From the NCBI RefSeq assembly GCF_043195125.1, contig NZ_JBAFWR010000007.1: a stretch of 64,000 bases of DNA; one strand, 5' to 3'. Positions within the stretch are counted from its first letter, which is position 1. Each line of letters starts with the position of its first letter. Origin of the DNA: NCEH01 sp043195125 (GTDB taxonomy: Bacteria; Pseudomonadota; Alphaproteobacteria; Rhizobiales; Xanthobacteraceae). The notes below the pieces were generated by a model, which saw nothing but the letters and a program-made list of their open reading frames with translations, was not told the DNA's origin and did no database searches. The translations under genes and the position numbers were made by a program. Shown piece after piece: positions 27,842 through 37,318 of this stretch.

Positions 27842-29920
27842 CTACCGAAATTTGTCCCATAAACGGCGAACAACATATTCTGAACCACGACGACTAAGGT
27901 GATTGTCATCAATGTAAAATAGAACGCCGTCTTTCCCTCCGTAGCAGTACTTTTCGTCACACAAAGCTTCTGACAGATCAACAACTTTCACATATGGTCG
28001 TGAATTTAAAATATTATCTACGCCTGATTTAAATTCACGATTTCTAGCCTCGAATTTAGATATTAGAATCGCACAAGGTTCTTTCATTTTTGAAGTTAAA
28101 GTTATCGGCCTTTTAACCAGGCACGACCTGATATCAAAATCTAATTCTGGAACATCGCGTAAGTACGTAACCTTCTTTCCGGCGGAAACAAGGGTATCAA
28201 TTGTGGATTCAAGACCCCCAAAGAAGACATCTGAATTGCTCCTCATTCCTTGCTGTTCGTTTTCATAATGGAGAATCCATTTTTCGAATCTATCGCCATC
28301 AATCTCGCCGAAGACTTTATGTTCCGTATATAGAGGGCCTCTTGAAGTAAGTATTACTTCCTCAATTCCCGGGGTATCAATTATCTTTTTAATAGCTTGC
28401 GTTATTTTTAATAAACAATTTTGGGTGTCGTTGCCTGAATTGGGCTTGCTTACTACGTTTAGTAGCGGCGGGCAGCCTCCGCCGCCGCCAAATACACCTA
28501 CACCTTTGCCCTGGGAGGAGTAGAATTCTCTAAGACCCCAATAAATTCTTGCTGCGTGGCTATCCCCGAGAATAACAACAGAGGGGTTTACGCCAGTATA
28601 AAAACATCTAGAACCTTTATAGGTGAGAGAGTCGCAAATCCAACCGCTCATCATTCTTTCAAATTTAAAATCCAAATCGGCAGCTTGATTCTGAACAAGC
28701 GTCACAGAATTTCTAAATTTGAACCCATCACACGCATACGCAGTGTAGCCAACGGCGCCGATAGCGGACATTAAAATAGCTAGAACCGCAACTTTGACCC
28801 TGCTGCCGCCACCTAAGCGCATGGGGCGTTCGACAAAATTATAGGTGAGCCAAGCAAGCGCGACTGCAAGAGCAATAGCCGCAATGCGAATGTTGAGGCT
28901 TGGAGTCTCACTCTCCATTATCCTGGCGAAGGATAGCAACGGCCAGTGCCACAAATAAAGCGGAAAGCTGATTAGGCCAAGCCAAACGGCAATCTTATTT
29001 GATAGTATATTTCGATTTATCCAAGCGCCAGATCCTGACGAAATGATCAAAAGAGTTCCTAAAACAGGAATTGCCGCCCACTCTCCAGGAAAATTAAACT
29101 CCTTTGTGATTCGAATAAATCCGTAGACTAAAAATAAGCTACCGACTAAAGAGATCGCGTTTGAAAATATTTTACCGTCAATCTTTTCCGGTTCTCGATA
29201 AGCTAACTTATAAATAAGAGTGTCAAATTTTAAACCGCATTCGGTAAAATAGTCATTCCTGTAGAGTGCGAGCCAAGCCAAAATGCTTCCGCACAACAGC
29301 TCCCAAAATCTAGTTTGAGGCGCGTAGAAGGTGATCGCGGAGTTTTGCCCGGCGCTAATAAGATTTAATGCAAACGAAATAAGGGTGATGATAATAGTAG
29401 TGGTAAATAGGTTGATTTTATTCTTCCAAAAAATCCATAAAAAAAGTGGCCATATGATGTAAAACTGTGCCTCGATACCTAAACTCCACAAATGTAAAAG
29501 CGGCTTTGTTTCATACGAATTATCGAAATATCCTGCCTCCCCCCATGATACAAGATTAGGAATAAATCCGGCGCCTGCGGCAATGTGCTTACCGAGCTTC
29601 TCGTACTCGTCCGCTAGCAGTGCGAACCAGCCAAAAACAAAACTTGCAACGAGCACCAGCAGCAAGGCCGGGAATATTCGCTTGATACGCCTTGCGTAAA
29701 ACTCAGAGAAGCTGAACGTGCCCCTGTCAATATTTTCAAATATGATTGTTGAAATCAGGAAACCGGAAATAACAAAAAAAACATCGACACCAATGAATCC
29801 GCCTTTCATCCAATCCGGGAATGCGTGAAAAGCGACGACAGACAGCACGGCGACAGCTCTCAAGCCGTCAATGTCAGGGCGATACCTGGAATGTGGCATA
29901 TGCGGAGTCTGTGTTGTCAT
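27842..29920 (-). CDS. acyltransferase 3 (OafA-type) fused to SGNH hydrolase domain
   Basis: 692 residues. The N-terminal membrane domain has the acyltransferase-3 signature: YRPDIDGLRAVAVLSVVAFH with the essential histidine, then GVDVFFVISGFLISTII, and about ten helices up to residue 400. The C-terminal periplasmic SGNH domain has VILGDSHAARIYWG near 450 and the catalytic D-x-x-H as DDNHLSRRG near 670. Such proteins O-acetylate O-antigen, peptidoglycan or exopolysaccharide; which one is unknown. Base composition is far more AT-rich than both neighbours and codons such as AAA, TTT and ATA are common, so recent transfer is likely. It converges on glmS. A second start is at 29899. Confidence 0.88.
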   Translation of the reverse strand: MTTQTPHMPHSRYRPDIDGLRAVAVLSVVAFHAFPDWMKGGFIGVDVFFVISGFLISTIIFENIDRGTFSFSEFYARRIKRIFPALLLVLVASFVFGWFALLADEYEKLGKHIAAGAGFIPNLVSWGEAGYFDNSYETKPLLHLWSLGIEAQFYIIWPLFLWIFWKNKINLFTTTIIITLISFALNLISAGQNSAITFYAPQTRFWELLCGSILAWLALYRNDYFTECGLKFDTLIYKLAYREPEKIDGKIFSNAISLVGSLFLVYGFIRITKEFNFPGEWAAIPVLGTLLIISSGSGAWINRNILSNKIAVWLGLISFPLYLWHWPLLSFARIMESETPSLNIRIAAIALAVALAWLTYNFVERPMRLGGGSRVKVAVLAILMSAIGAVGYTAYACDGFKFRNSVTLVQNQAADLDFKFERMMSGWICDSLTYKGSRCFYTGVNPSVVILGDSHAARIYWGLREFYSSQGKGVGVFGGGGGCPPLLNVVSKPNSGNDTQNCLLKITQAIKKIIDTPGIEEVILTSRGPLYTEHKVFGEIDGDRFEKWILHYENEQQGMRSNSDVFFGGLESTIDTLVSAGKKVTYLRDVPELDFDIRSCLVKRPITLTSKMKEPCAILISKFEARNREFKSGVDNILNSRPYVKVVDLSEALCDEKYCYGGKDGVLFYIDDNHLSRRGSEYVVRRLWDKFR

Positions 29921-29934
29921 TCCAGTTTTTTAGT

Positions 29935-30015
29935 CCTGTTTGGAAATTTTGCGGACTGGGCGCTGCCGACCTCTCAGGCAGCTTATAAAAGTCGTGGCCG
30001 AGCGTGTCCCGGCCA
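29935..30015 (-). repeat. right arm of imperfect inverted repeat around the acyltransferase gene
   Basis: Reverse complement of 27717-27799 with scattered differences. The inner edge (CCTGTTTGGAAATTTTGCGG) begins 15 bases after the acyltransferase start codon, so the repeats mark the limits of the AT-rich segment almost exactly. Confidence 0.75.
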
Positions 30016-30067
30016 TGACAGGGGGCGGTTGTGCCCTTTGAATTTCAAAAAAGGCTCTGAGCCCGCC

Positions 30068-30496
30068 TCACCGCGACGGCCGCGTCACCATGAAGAGCGC
30101 CAGCACCGAGAAGAAAATCCCGAGCCCGATCAGCACCGCCATCGGCGCGCCCATGTACCAGGATGCGCTCCAGGTGCCGACGAAGCTGGTGAGCGCCAGC
30201 AGCTTCACCGGCCAGGGAATGGCGCCGGTCTCCTGCCAGCGGGCGACGCTCGGGCCGAGATAGCGGTGGTTGAGAAGCCACGCCTCGAATCTTGGCGAGG
30301 TGCGCGCGAAGCACCAGGCGGCGAGAATCAGGAACACCGTGCCCGGCATCATGGGCACCACCATGCCGATGGCGCCGAGCGTGAGAAATACGCATCCGGC
30401 TGCGAAAATGGCGCGGTGCAGGAGCAGGGCGCGCAAATCGGCGGGACGCGAGCGCGGATCGGGGGAGGGGGCGGCTGGCATGTCGGGCGGGACCAT
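30068..30496 (-). CDS. DUF454 (YbaN-family) inner membrane protein
   Basis: 142 residues with three or four membrane helices. The family pattern is clear: LGAIGMVVPMMPGTVFLILAAWCFAR-type core (LPTTPF-like loop as MMPGTVFLIL), then SPRFEAWLLNHRYLGP and WQETGAIPWPVKL. The function of YbaN proteins is not established. It starts six bases after the recG stop on the same strand, so it is probably co-transcribed with recG. A second ATG lies five codons in. Confidence 0.85.
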   Translation of the reverse strand: MVPPDMPAAPSPDPRSRPADLRALLLHRAIFAAGCVFLTLGAIGMVVPMMPGTVFLILAAWCFARTSPRFEAWLLNHRYLGPSVARWQETGAIPWPVKLLALTSFVGTWSASWYMGAPMAVLIGLGIFFSVLALFMVTRPSR

Positions 30497-30502
30497 CGTC
30501 CT

Positions 30503-32611
30503 TCAACCCGCCGAGAGCAAGCGCATCGCGGCGTCGCGCTCGTGGAGATACAGCATCATGCGCACCGGCGCGCTCTGTGCCCCGCCGAGCGTGGGATCGG
30601 CGCCGACGATGTGCGCGGCGACTTCCCGCGCCTTGGGCACCAGGGCCGCATGCACATCCAGCCGCGCGAGGGCGAATCCGGGAAAGCCGCTCTGCCGGGT
30701 GCCGAGCACGTCGCCCTCGCCGCGCAGCCGCAGATCCTCCTCCGCGATGGCAAAGCCGTCCTCGCTCTCGCGCAGAATCGCGAGGCGTGCTTTCGCGGTT
30801 TCGCTTAAAGGGCCCCGATAGAGCAGCAGGCAGGTGGAGGCCTTGTCGCCACGCCCCACGCGCCCGCGCAGCTGGTGCAATTGCGCGAGGCCGAACCGCT
30901 CGGCATGCTCGATCACCATGATGGTGGCGTTTGGCACGTTCACGCCCACTTCCACCACCGTGGTTGCCACCAGAATGCGCGTTTCCCCGCTGGCGAAGCG
31001 GGCCATCACCGCATCCTTCTGCGCCCCGGAAAGCCGGCCGTGGACGAGGCCGGCCTTGTCGCCGAAATAATGCTGCAGGCTCTCGTGGCGTTCGCTGGCG
31101 GCGGCAAGGTCGGAAACGTCGCTTTCCTCCACCAGCGGGCAGATCCAATAGCATTGCGCCCCGTGCATGAGCGCGCGCCCCACGGCGGCCACCACCTCGT
31201 CGAGCCGCTCGATGGAGACCGAGCGCGTGTCGATGGGCTGGCGCCCCGGCGGCTTTTCCCGCAGTTCGGAACTTTCCATATCGCCGAACAGGGTGAGCAC
31301 GAGCGTGCGGGGAATGGGGGTGGCGGTCATCAGCAGCATGTCCACCGCCTCGCCCTTGCGAGAGAGCGCGAGGCGTTGTTCCACGCCGAAGCGGTGCTGC
31401 TCGTCGACGATGGCGAGCGCGAGGTCGGCGAAAGCCACATCGTTCTGGATCAGCGCATGGGTGCCGAGCACGAGGCCGATGCGCCCCTCCCGCAGGCCGG
31501 CCAGAATCGCCTCGCGGGCGCGCCCCTTTTCCCGGCCCGTGAGGATGGCGGTTTCGATGCCGGCCTTGGCGGCCAACGGCGCGATGGTTTCCAGATGCTG
31601 GCGGGCCAGGATCTCGGTGGGCGCCATCAGCGCCGCCTGCCGGCCCGCCTCTATCACGCTGGCGGCGGCCAGCAGCGCCACCACGGTCTTGCCCGAGCCG
31701 ACATCGCCCTGGAGCAGCCGCAGCATGCGCTTGTCCGAGGCGATATCGGCGGTGATGGCGGCGAGCGCGGTTTCCTGTGCGCCGGTCAGCGAAAAGGGCA
31801 GGGCGCTTCGCACGGCGTGGGAGATACGGCCGTCGCCAACGCTCGGCCGCCCGCCGGTCTCGATCTGCCGGGCTCGCACCAGCGCCAATGTCACCTGATG
31901 GGCGAGCAGTTCCTCAAACGCGAGGCGCTGCCAGGCGGTGCCGGTGGGCGCCGCCTCGGCGAGGTCCGCCGGCCGGTGAACGCGATGGAGCGCGTCGCGA
32001 AAACTCGGCCAGCGGCCGTCCTTGAACAGGTCCGTCGGCATCCCCTCCAAGGGGATCATCTCCGGCAGATCCGGGATGCGGGCCAGCGCCGCCTCGATCG
32101 CCCGCCGCACATGGCCGGCGGCGAGGCCCTCCACCAGGGGATAGGTGGGTTCGATGGGCGGCAGCTTGGCAAGGCCCGCCGCATCCAGGATGCGGTCGGG
32201 ATGGGTCATCTGCCGCATGCCGTCATAGAGCGTGATGCGGCCGCACAGCCAGCGGGTCTCGCCCACCGGCAGCAGGCGCTCGATGCGGGTGCGGTCGATG
32301 TTGAAATGCACCACGGTCAGATCGCCGCTGGAATCGCTTACCAGCGTGCGATGGGGCGCGCGGCGGCCGGGCGGCGGCGCCTGATGGTCCTCCACCAGCA
32401 CCTCGACCGTCACGTCGGTATCGGGCGGGGCATCCGCGATGCGCGGCCGGGCGCGGCGGTCCACATAGCCCGAGGGCAGATGGAACAAGAGGTCGATCAC
32501 CCGCGGCGTCTCGCGCGCCAGCAGGCGGGCGAACGGCTTTTCCAGTTTGGGGCCGATGCCCGAAAGGCTGGTGAGCGGCGCAAAGAGGGGATCGAGCAAA
32601 GCCGGGCGCAT
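30503..32611 (-). CDS. recG: ATP-dependent DNA helicase RecG
   Basis: It remodels stalled replication forks and Holliday junctions. The ATG at 32611 gives 702 residues (MRPALLDPLFAPLTSLSGIG); the frame stays open to 34009 but overlaps pcm and is not coding there. The N-terminal wedge (OB-fold) domain contains FNIDRTRIERLLPVGE. The SF2 helicase core has LLQGDVGSGKTVVALL near 298, AIVDEQHRFGVEQR near 400, the TATPIPRT motif, and QLRGRVGRGDKAS in motif VI. Divergent from pcm across a 210-base gap. Confidence 0.96.
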   Translation of the reverse strand: MRPALLDPLFAPLTSLSGIGPKLEKPFARLLARETPRVIDLLFHLPSGYVDRRARPRIADAPPDTDVTVEVLVEDHQAPPPGRRAPHRTLVSDSSGDLTVVHFNIDRTRIERLLPVGETRWLCGRITLYDGMRQMTHPDRILDAAGLAKLPPIEPTYPLVEGLAAGHVRRAIEAALARIPDLPEMIPLEGMPTDLFKDGRWPSFRDALHRVHRPADLAEAAPTGTAWQRLAFEELLAHQVTLALVRARQIETGGRPSVGDGRISHAVRSALPFSLTGAQETALAAITADIASDKRMLRLLQGDVGSGKTVVALLAAASVIEAGRQAALMAPTEILARQHLETIAPLAAKAGIETAILTGREKGRAREAILAGLREGRIGLVLGTHALIQNDVAFADLALAIVDEQHRFGVEQRLALSRKGEAVDMLLMTATPIPRTLVLTLFGDMESSELREKPPGRQPIDTRSVSIERLDEVVAAVGRALMHGAQCYWICPLVEESDVSDLAAASERHESLQHYFGDKAGLVHGRLSGAQKDAVMARFASGETRILVATTVVEVGVNVPNATIMVIEHAERFGLAQLHQLRGRVGRGDKASTCLLLYRGPLSETAKARLAILRESEDGFAIAEEDLRLRGEGDVLGTRQSGFPGFALARLDVHAALVPKAREVAAHIVGADPTLGGAQSAPVRMMLYLHERDAAMRLLSAG

Positions 32612-32821
32612 GGCGCGGCGAAAGTGGCCGAGCCACGCGCCATGCGCAAGAGCGCGCCATGCAAACCCTCGGGACGAGCGAAACTTAACCGCGGCCGGCG
32701 GCGTTGAACCGCGCGGAGGAGATCCCATTTTCCCCCAGAAGCCGGGAATGCCTCTGCCATCAAGGTGTTGGCGGCATGACGCGGGAAAAGCGCGCGCAGC
32801 CGTCTTTGAAAGTGGTGTATT

Positions 32822-33511
32822 ATGCCCGCTGAGCAATCTGTGGAACAGGACGGCGCGATGGCGGATACCGACGCCGAGAAGCAGGAGCGCATCTCGTTCG
32901 TGCTCGGCTTGCGCCACCGCGGCATCCAGGATGTTGCGGTATTGCGGGCCATGGAACTGGTGCCGCGCGCGCTGTTCGTGGACCCGGCCCTGCGCCGGCA
33001 CGCCTATGACGACGTGGCCCTGCCCATCGCCTGCGGACAGACCATGTCGCAGCCGAGCGTGGTGGCCGCCATGACCGAAGCGCTGGCGGTGAATGCGCAG
33101 CACAGCGTGCTGGAGATCGGCACGGGCTCGGGCTATCAGGCGGCCGTGCTCTCCCACCTCGCGGGACAAGTGGCGACCATCGACCGCTATCGCCAGCTCG
33201 TGAGCGAGGCGCAGGTGCGCTTCAACGTGCTGGGATTGCGCAACGTCACCGCATTCGTGGGCGACGGGCGCACGGGTCTGCCGGCGCGCGCCCCGTTCGA
33301 TCGCATCCTCGTGACCGCAGCGACGGCGGAGCTGCCGCAATCGCTGGTGGATCAGCTGCGGATCGATGGAATCCTCATCGCCCCCGTGGGCGATCCCAAT
33401 GAAGTGCAGACGCTGACACGCTTCGTAAAGGGCGCGACCGGCTTGGTGGCGACGCAGATGATGCCGGTGCGATTCGTGCCGCTTATCGCTGGGGCAGCCG
33501 CGACTTTGTAA
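32822..33511 (+). CDS. pcm: protein-L-isoaspartate O-methyltransferase
   Basis: It methylates isoaspartyl residues in aged proteins using S-adenosylmethionine, the first step of repair. 229 residues; a start at 32858 (MADTDAEKQE, with AGGA ahead) is at least as likely and would remove 12 residues of weak character. Family motifs: PIACGQTMSQPSVVAAM, the SAM site VLEIGTGSGYQAAVLSHL, and RILVTAATAELP. Usually this gene follows surE, but here surE is about 10 kb downstream. Confidence 0.93.
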   Translation: MPAEQSVEQDGAMADTDAEKQERISFVLGLRHRGIQDVAVLRAMELVPRALFVDPALRRHAYDDVALPIACGQTMSQPSVVAAMTEALAVNAQHSVLEIGTGSGYQAAVLSHLAGQVATIDRYRQLVSEAQVRFNVLGLRNVTAFVGDGRTGLPARAPFDRILVTAATAELPQSLVDQLRIDGILIAPVGDPNEVQTLTRFVKGATGLVATQMMPVRFVPLIAGAAATL

Positions 33512-33602
33512 ACAAATGCTGAGCACGGTGCATTGCACCGGCTGCTTTGCTCCTCTATCCACATCTCTCCGCACCCGCTGCGGAGGGAGTTTAGGGGACG
33601 TG

Positions 33603-34871
33603 ATGCGGCTCGGATCGTGCAGTCGCGCCGTGGTGCTTGCCACGACGCTCAGTCTCGGGCTGGCTGCATGCGGTGGTCGCCCGCCCGGTATATTGGTGCC
33701 GGTGGAATATACCGTGCCGGGCGCCAGCGTGGTTGAAATGGTGGTGGCCACCACCCGCGCGCCGGCCAAAAATCTCGACATGTTCTCCGGCGATCGCGGC
33801 ACCATGCTGAGCTTCGCCGAAATCGCCGTTTCCGTTCCCCCGGCCGCCAACCGCAAGGTGGGCGACGTGCAATGGCCGAAGAGCGTGCCGGGCAATCCCG
33901 CCACCGATTTCGTGACCCTGCGCGCCGATGTCCTCACCCAGAGCGCCGCGCTCGACTGGTTCAACAAGCGCATCAAGACGACGCCGCGCCGGCAGGCGTT
34001 GATCTTCATCCACGGCTATAACAACCGCTTCGAGGACGCCGTCTTCCGCTTCGCGCAGATCGTGCACGACTCGAACGCGCCGGTGACGCCGATCCTCTTC
34101 ACCTGGCCCTCGCGCGGCAGCCTGCTCGCCTATGGTTATGATCGCGAGAGCGCCAGCTATTCGCGCGACGCGCTGGAAAAATTGCTGGCTCACCTCGCCA
34201 ATGACCCGGACGTGGGCGAAATCTCCATCCTGGCCCATTCCATGGGCAATTGGGTGACGCTGGAAGCGCTGCGCCAGATGGCGATCCGCAACGGCCGCAT
34301 CGCGCCGAAGATTCGCAACGTCATGTTGGCGGCCCCGGACGTGGATGTGGACATCTTCCGCACCCAGTTCTCCGATTTCGGCAATCCCAAGCCCAACTTC
34401 ACCATCTTCGTCTCGCAGGACGACCGCGCCCTCCAGGTCTCCAAGCAGGTCTGGGGCTCGGCAGCGCGCCTCGGGCAGGTGGATCCCGAGCAGGAGCCGT
34501 TCCGCACCGAGTTCGAGCGCGACCACATCACGGTGCTGGACCTCACCAAGCTGCAGACCGACGACAAGCTCAACCACGGCAAGTTCGCCGAGAGCCCGGA
34601 AGTGGTGAAGATGATCGGCGGCCGCCTTGCCGAGGGCCAGACCATGACCGACGGCCGCGAGGGCGTGGGCGACCGGATCATTCAGGTGACCGCCGGCACA
34701 GCGACGACCATCGGCACGGCGGCCGGGGTGGTGCTCTCCGCCCCGGCGGCGGTTCTCGATCCCTCCACGCGCGAGAATTACGGCGCGCAGATGGAAAGCC
34801 TCGGCGGTCAACTGTCCTCTACCGCAGGCTCCACGGGGCGTCTTTTGACCACCGTTCCGAAGGTAGAGTAA
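33603..34871 (+). CDS. alpha/beta hydrolase lipoprotein (DUF900 family)
   Basis: 422 residues from ATG 33603, which gives a lipoprotein signal peptide ending in LGLAAC (cysteine to be lipidated); the longer frame to 33516 adds a non-signal stretch. The hydrolase fold shows ALIFIHGYNNRFEDAVFR, ILFTWPSRGSLLAYGYDRES and the nucleophile elbow ILAHSMGNWVTLEAL with serine. Substrate unknown. After about residue 350 there is an alanine- and threonine-rich tail. It lies between pcm and the NlpD-like gene, so an envelope role is likely but not shown. Confidence 0.85.
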   Translation: MRLGSCSRAVVLATTLSLGLAACGGRPPGILVPVEYTVPGASVVEMVVATTRAPAKNLDMFSGDRGTMLSFAEIAVSVPPAANRKVGDVQWPKSVPGNPATDFVTLRADVLTQSAALDWFNKRIKTTPRRQALIFIHGYNNRFEDAVFRFAQIVHDSNAPVTPILFTWPSRGSLLAYGYDRESASYSRDALEKLLAHLANDPDVGEISILAHSMGNWVTLEALRQMAIRNGRIAPKIRNVMLAAPDVDVDIFRTQFSDFGNPKPNFTIFVSQDDRALQVSKQVWGSAARLGQVDPEQEPFRTEFERDHITVLDLTKLQTDDKLNHGKFAESPEVVKMIGGRLAEGQTMTDGREGVGDRIIQVTAGTATTIGTAAGVVLSAPAAVLDPSTRENYGAQMESLGGQLSSTAGSTGRLLTTVPKVE

Positions 34872-34969
34872 TCCTGAGCGACGTTGCGTAATTGTCACAC
34901 TGAAGGAAATGCTGAGGAAGGCTCGGGAGCTTAAGGCGCCGTTTACTGCTGGGGCTCTTAAGTGGCCGC

Positions 34970-36169
34970 ATGTTCGTTGCGTGCGAGTTCGGTCACATGC
35001 TTTCTTCCCGCGAAACCTTGGGACAAAACGTCTTGGCGCGGCTCGCCATGGTCGGGCTCGTCTCCGGTGCGCTCGCCGGGTGCAGCTCGGATTCGGCGCG
35101 CTTCTCCTCCACTCCTGGGCCCATGGCGAGCCAGGGCTCGCCGGAGGTGACGGGTTCGCTCGGCGCCGCGCCGACGGGCCGGGTCGATTCCGCGCCCATC
35201 GCCTCGGCGCCCCTTGCGCCGGCCGGGCCTCCGGTCGCCTATGCCGCCCCGCCGCCGCCGCCCTCGGGCGGGCAGCCGCTGTACGGCGCTCCTAATTACG
35301 GCGCCGCGACCTATGCCGCCGCCCCGGCGCAGACCCATACGGCGGCGCGCGGCGCCAGCCATGTGGTGACCTCGGGCGAAACGCTCACTTCGGTGGCGCA
35401 GAGCTATGGCATGACCCGCGCCCATCTGGCGCAGGTCAATGGTCTCTCCCCGGACGCGCAGCTGAAGATCGGCCAGACGCTCGTGGTGCCGCCGGGAACC
35501 GCCGGCAATTTGGCGCAGATCCGGCCCGCGCCGGCCGCCGCCAAGCCGAGCGTCGTCGCGGCGGTGCCCCCGCCCGCAGCGGCTCCGGCCGCAGCGCCCA
35601 AGACCGTTGTCGCTGCCAAGCCCGCGACCGTTCCCGCCGCACCGGCGCCCGTCGTCACTGCTGCGACGCCGGCCGTTGCCCCGGCTCCAGCCAAGGTCGC
35701 GTCCGCCGCCGCTCCGGCCAAGGTTGAGACCGCCGCCAAGGTCACGCCGGCCGATGATGCCGACGATTCCGCCCGCACCCCCGGCTCCGGTCCCCAGTTC
35801 CGCGCCCCGGTGCGTGGCCGGGTGATCTCCGGCTTTGGTCCCAAGCCGGGCGGCACCCGCAACGACGGCGTGAATTTCGCGGTGCCCGAAGGCACCGGCG
35901 TGCGCGCTGCCGAGGACGGCACCGTCGCCTATGCCGGCAACGAACTGAAGGGCTACGGCAATCTCGTGCTCATCAAGCATGCGGATGGTTATGTCACCGC
36001 CTATGCCCACAACAGCGAACTGATGGTGAAGCGCGGCGACACCGTGCGGCGCGGCCAGATCGTCGCCAAGGCGGGCCAGAGCGGCGGCGTCTCCACGCCC
36101 CAGCTTCACTTCGAGATCCGCAAGGGCTCCCAGCCCGTGGACCCGAGCCAATATGTGGCCGGCCTCTGA
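34970..36169 (+). CDS. LysM-M23 lipoprotein, NlpD-like with degenerate active site
   Basis: 399 residues; ATG 34970, or ATG 34997 (MLSSRETLGQ). The lipobox is SGALAGC. A proline/alanine-rich stretch, a LysM peptidoglycan-binding domain (about 125-172: SHVVTSGETLTSVAQSYGM), a long Ala/Pro/Val linker and a C-terminal LytM/M23 domain (about 277-395) follow. The metal ligands look lost: the usual HxGxD is NDGVNF and HLHFE is QLHFE. E. coli NlpD is degenerate in a similar way and activates an amidase, so amidase activation in cell separation is the best guess. It is followed by a strong terminator. Confidence 0.88.
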   Translation: MFVACEFGHMLSSRETLGQNVLARLAMVGLVSGALAGCSSDSARFSSTPGPMASQGSPEVTGSLGAAPTGRVDSAPIASAPLAPAGPPVAYAAPPPPPSGGQPLYGAPNYGAATYAAAPAQTHTAARGASHVVTSGETLTSVAQSYGMTRAHLAQVNGLSPDAQLKIGQTLVVPPGTAGNLAQIRPAPAAAKPSVVAAVPPPAAAPAAAPKTVVAAKPATVPAAPAPVVTAATPAVAPAPAKVASAAAPAKVETAAKVTPADDADDSARTPGSGPQFRAPVRGRVISGFGPKPGGTRNDGVNFAVPEGTGVRAAEDGTVAYAGNELKGYGNLVLIKHADGYVTAYAHNSELMVKRGDTVRRGQIVAKAGQSGGVSTPQLHFEIRKGSQPVDPSQYVAGL

Positions 36170-36210
36170 GGCAGGGCCGCCCGACGCTGTTCCTCCAAGA
36201 ACCACCTTCA

Positions 36211-36236
36211 GGCCGGGCATCGTCCCGGCCTTTTTT
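36211..36236 (+). terminator. intrinsic terminator after the NlpD-like gene
   Basis: A seven-base stem, GGCCGGG/CCCGGCC, with a six-base loop, is followed directly by six T residues (36231-36236). It separates the pcm-hydrolase-NlpD group from nagZ. Confidence 0.88.
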
Positions 36237-36300
36237 CGTCGGTCCGGCCCAGGGCGTGCCGTGCCTTGACGCGTGCATGACGCCCCGTTAGGCCGATCCC

Positions 36301-37314
36301 ATGACCGCGAATGCTTTCATCGTCGGGCTCGCCGGGCCCCGCCTGCTGCCGCAGGAGCGCGATTTTCTGCGCGCCCGCGCACCCTGGGGCCTCATTCTGT
36401 TCGCGCGCAACGTGGAGACGCCGGACCAGGTGCGTCTCCTGGTGGCCGAGGCGCGCGATGCGCTCGGCTGGCATGCGCCGGTGCTGATCGACCAGGAAGG
36501 CGGGCGGGTGCAGCGCCTGCGGCCGCCGCATTGGCCCGAATATCCGCCGGCCGAGGCGTTCGGCACTCTTTATTCTAGGGAACGAGAATTGGGCCTGGAG
36601 GCGGTGCGCCTCAATTCCCGGCTGATCGCAGCCGATCTCGCCGACCTCGGCATCGATGTGGATTGCCTGCCGGTGGCGGACCTGCGCCTGCCGGAGGGCC
36701 ACGGCATCATCGGCAATCGCGCCTATGGCGAGACGCCCGAGCAAGTGGCGGCGCTGGCCCGCGCTGCCGCGGGCGGCCTGCTGGATGGCGGCGTGCTGCC
36801 GGTGGTGAAGCATATCCCCGGACACGGCCGCGCCCGCGTGGACAGCCACGAGCGCCTGCCGGTGGTGGACACCGACCGCGCCGGGCTGGAGCGCACGGAT
36901 TTCGCCGCTTTCCGTCCGCTTGCCCATCTGCCGCTCGCCATGACCGCCCATGTGGTCTACGCGGCGCTGGATGCCGAACGGCCCGCCACCACCTCGCCCG
37001 TGGTGATGGACGAGATCATCCGCGGCTTCATCGGCTTTTCCGGGCTCGTGATGAGCGACGACCTTTCCATGGGCGCGCTTTCGGGAAGCGTGGGCGAGCG
37101 TGCCGCCGCCTCCATCGCCGCCGGTTGCGACATGCTCCTGCATTGCAACGGCAAGCTGGAAGAAATGGCTGAGGTGGCGGAGAATGCCCCGCCGCTCGCA
37201 GGTCTCGCCGCCGGGCGGGCGGAGCGGGCGCTGGCGCTGCGAGTCGTGTCCGACCGGTTCGACGCGATGGAAGCGCGGCTTCGGCTCGCCAGCCTGTTGG
37301 GAGTATCCAGATAA
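36301..37314 (+). CDS. nagZ: beta-N-acetylhexosaminidase NagZ (GH3)
   Basis: A cytoplasmic enzyme that removes GlcNAc from muropeptide fragments in peptidoglycan recycling. 337 residues. LIDQEGGRVQRLRPPHWP near residue 62 is the GH3 substrate site. VVKHIPGHGRARVDSH is the mobile loop with the acid/base histidine, and GLVMSDDLSMGAL holds the nucleophile aspartate. Length and motifs fit NagZ rather than larger GH3 beta-glucosidases. It is followed by scpA after four bases. Confidence 0.95.
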   Translation: MTANAFIVGLAGPRLLPQERDFLRARAPWGLILFARNVETPDQVRLLVAEARDALGWHAPVLIDQEGGRVQRLRPPHWPEYPPAEAFGTLYSRERELGLEAVRLNSRLIAADLADLGIDVDCLPVADLRLPEGHGIIGNRAYGETPEQVAALARAAAGGLLDGGVLPVVKHIPGHGRARVDSHERLPVVDTDRAGLERTDFAAFRPLAHLPLAMTAHVVYAALDAERPATTSPVVMDEIIRGFIGFSGLVMSDDLSMGALSGSVGERAAASIAAGCDMLLHCNGKLEEMAEVAENAPPLAGLAAGRAERALALRVVSDRFDAMEARLRLASLLGVSR

Positions 37315-37318
37315 GGCC

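Noticed and set aside
32612..34009. N-terminal extension of recG by 466 codons
   Set aside because: It overlaps pcm and the hydrolase gene on the other strand; RecG similarity starts at MRPALLDPLFAP.
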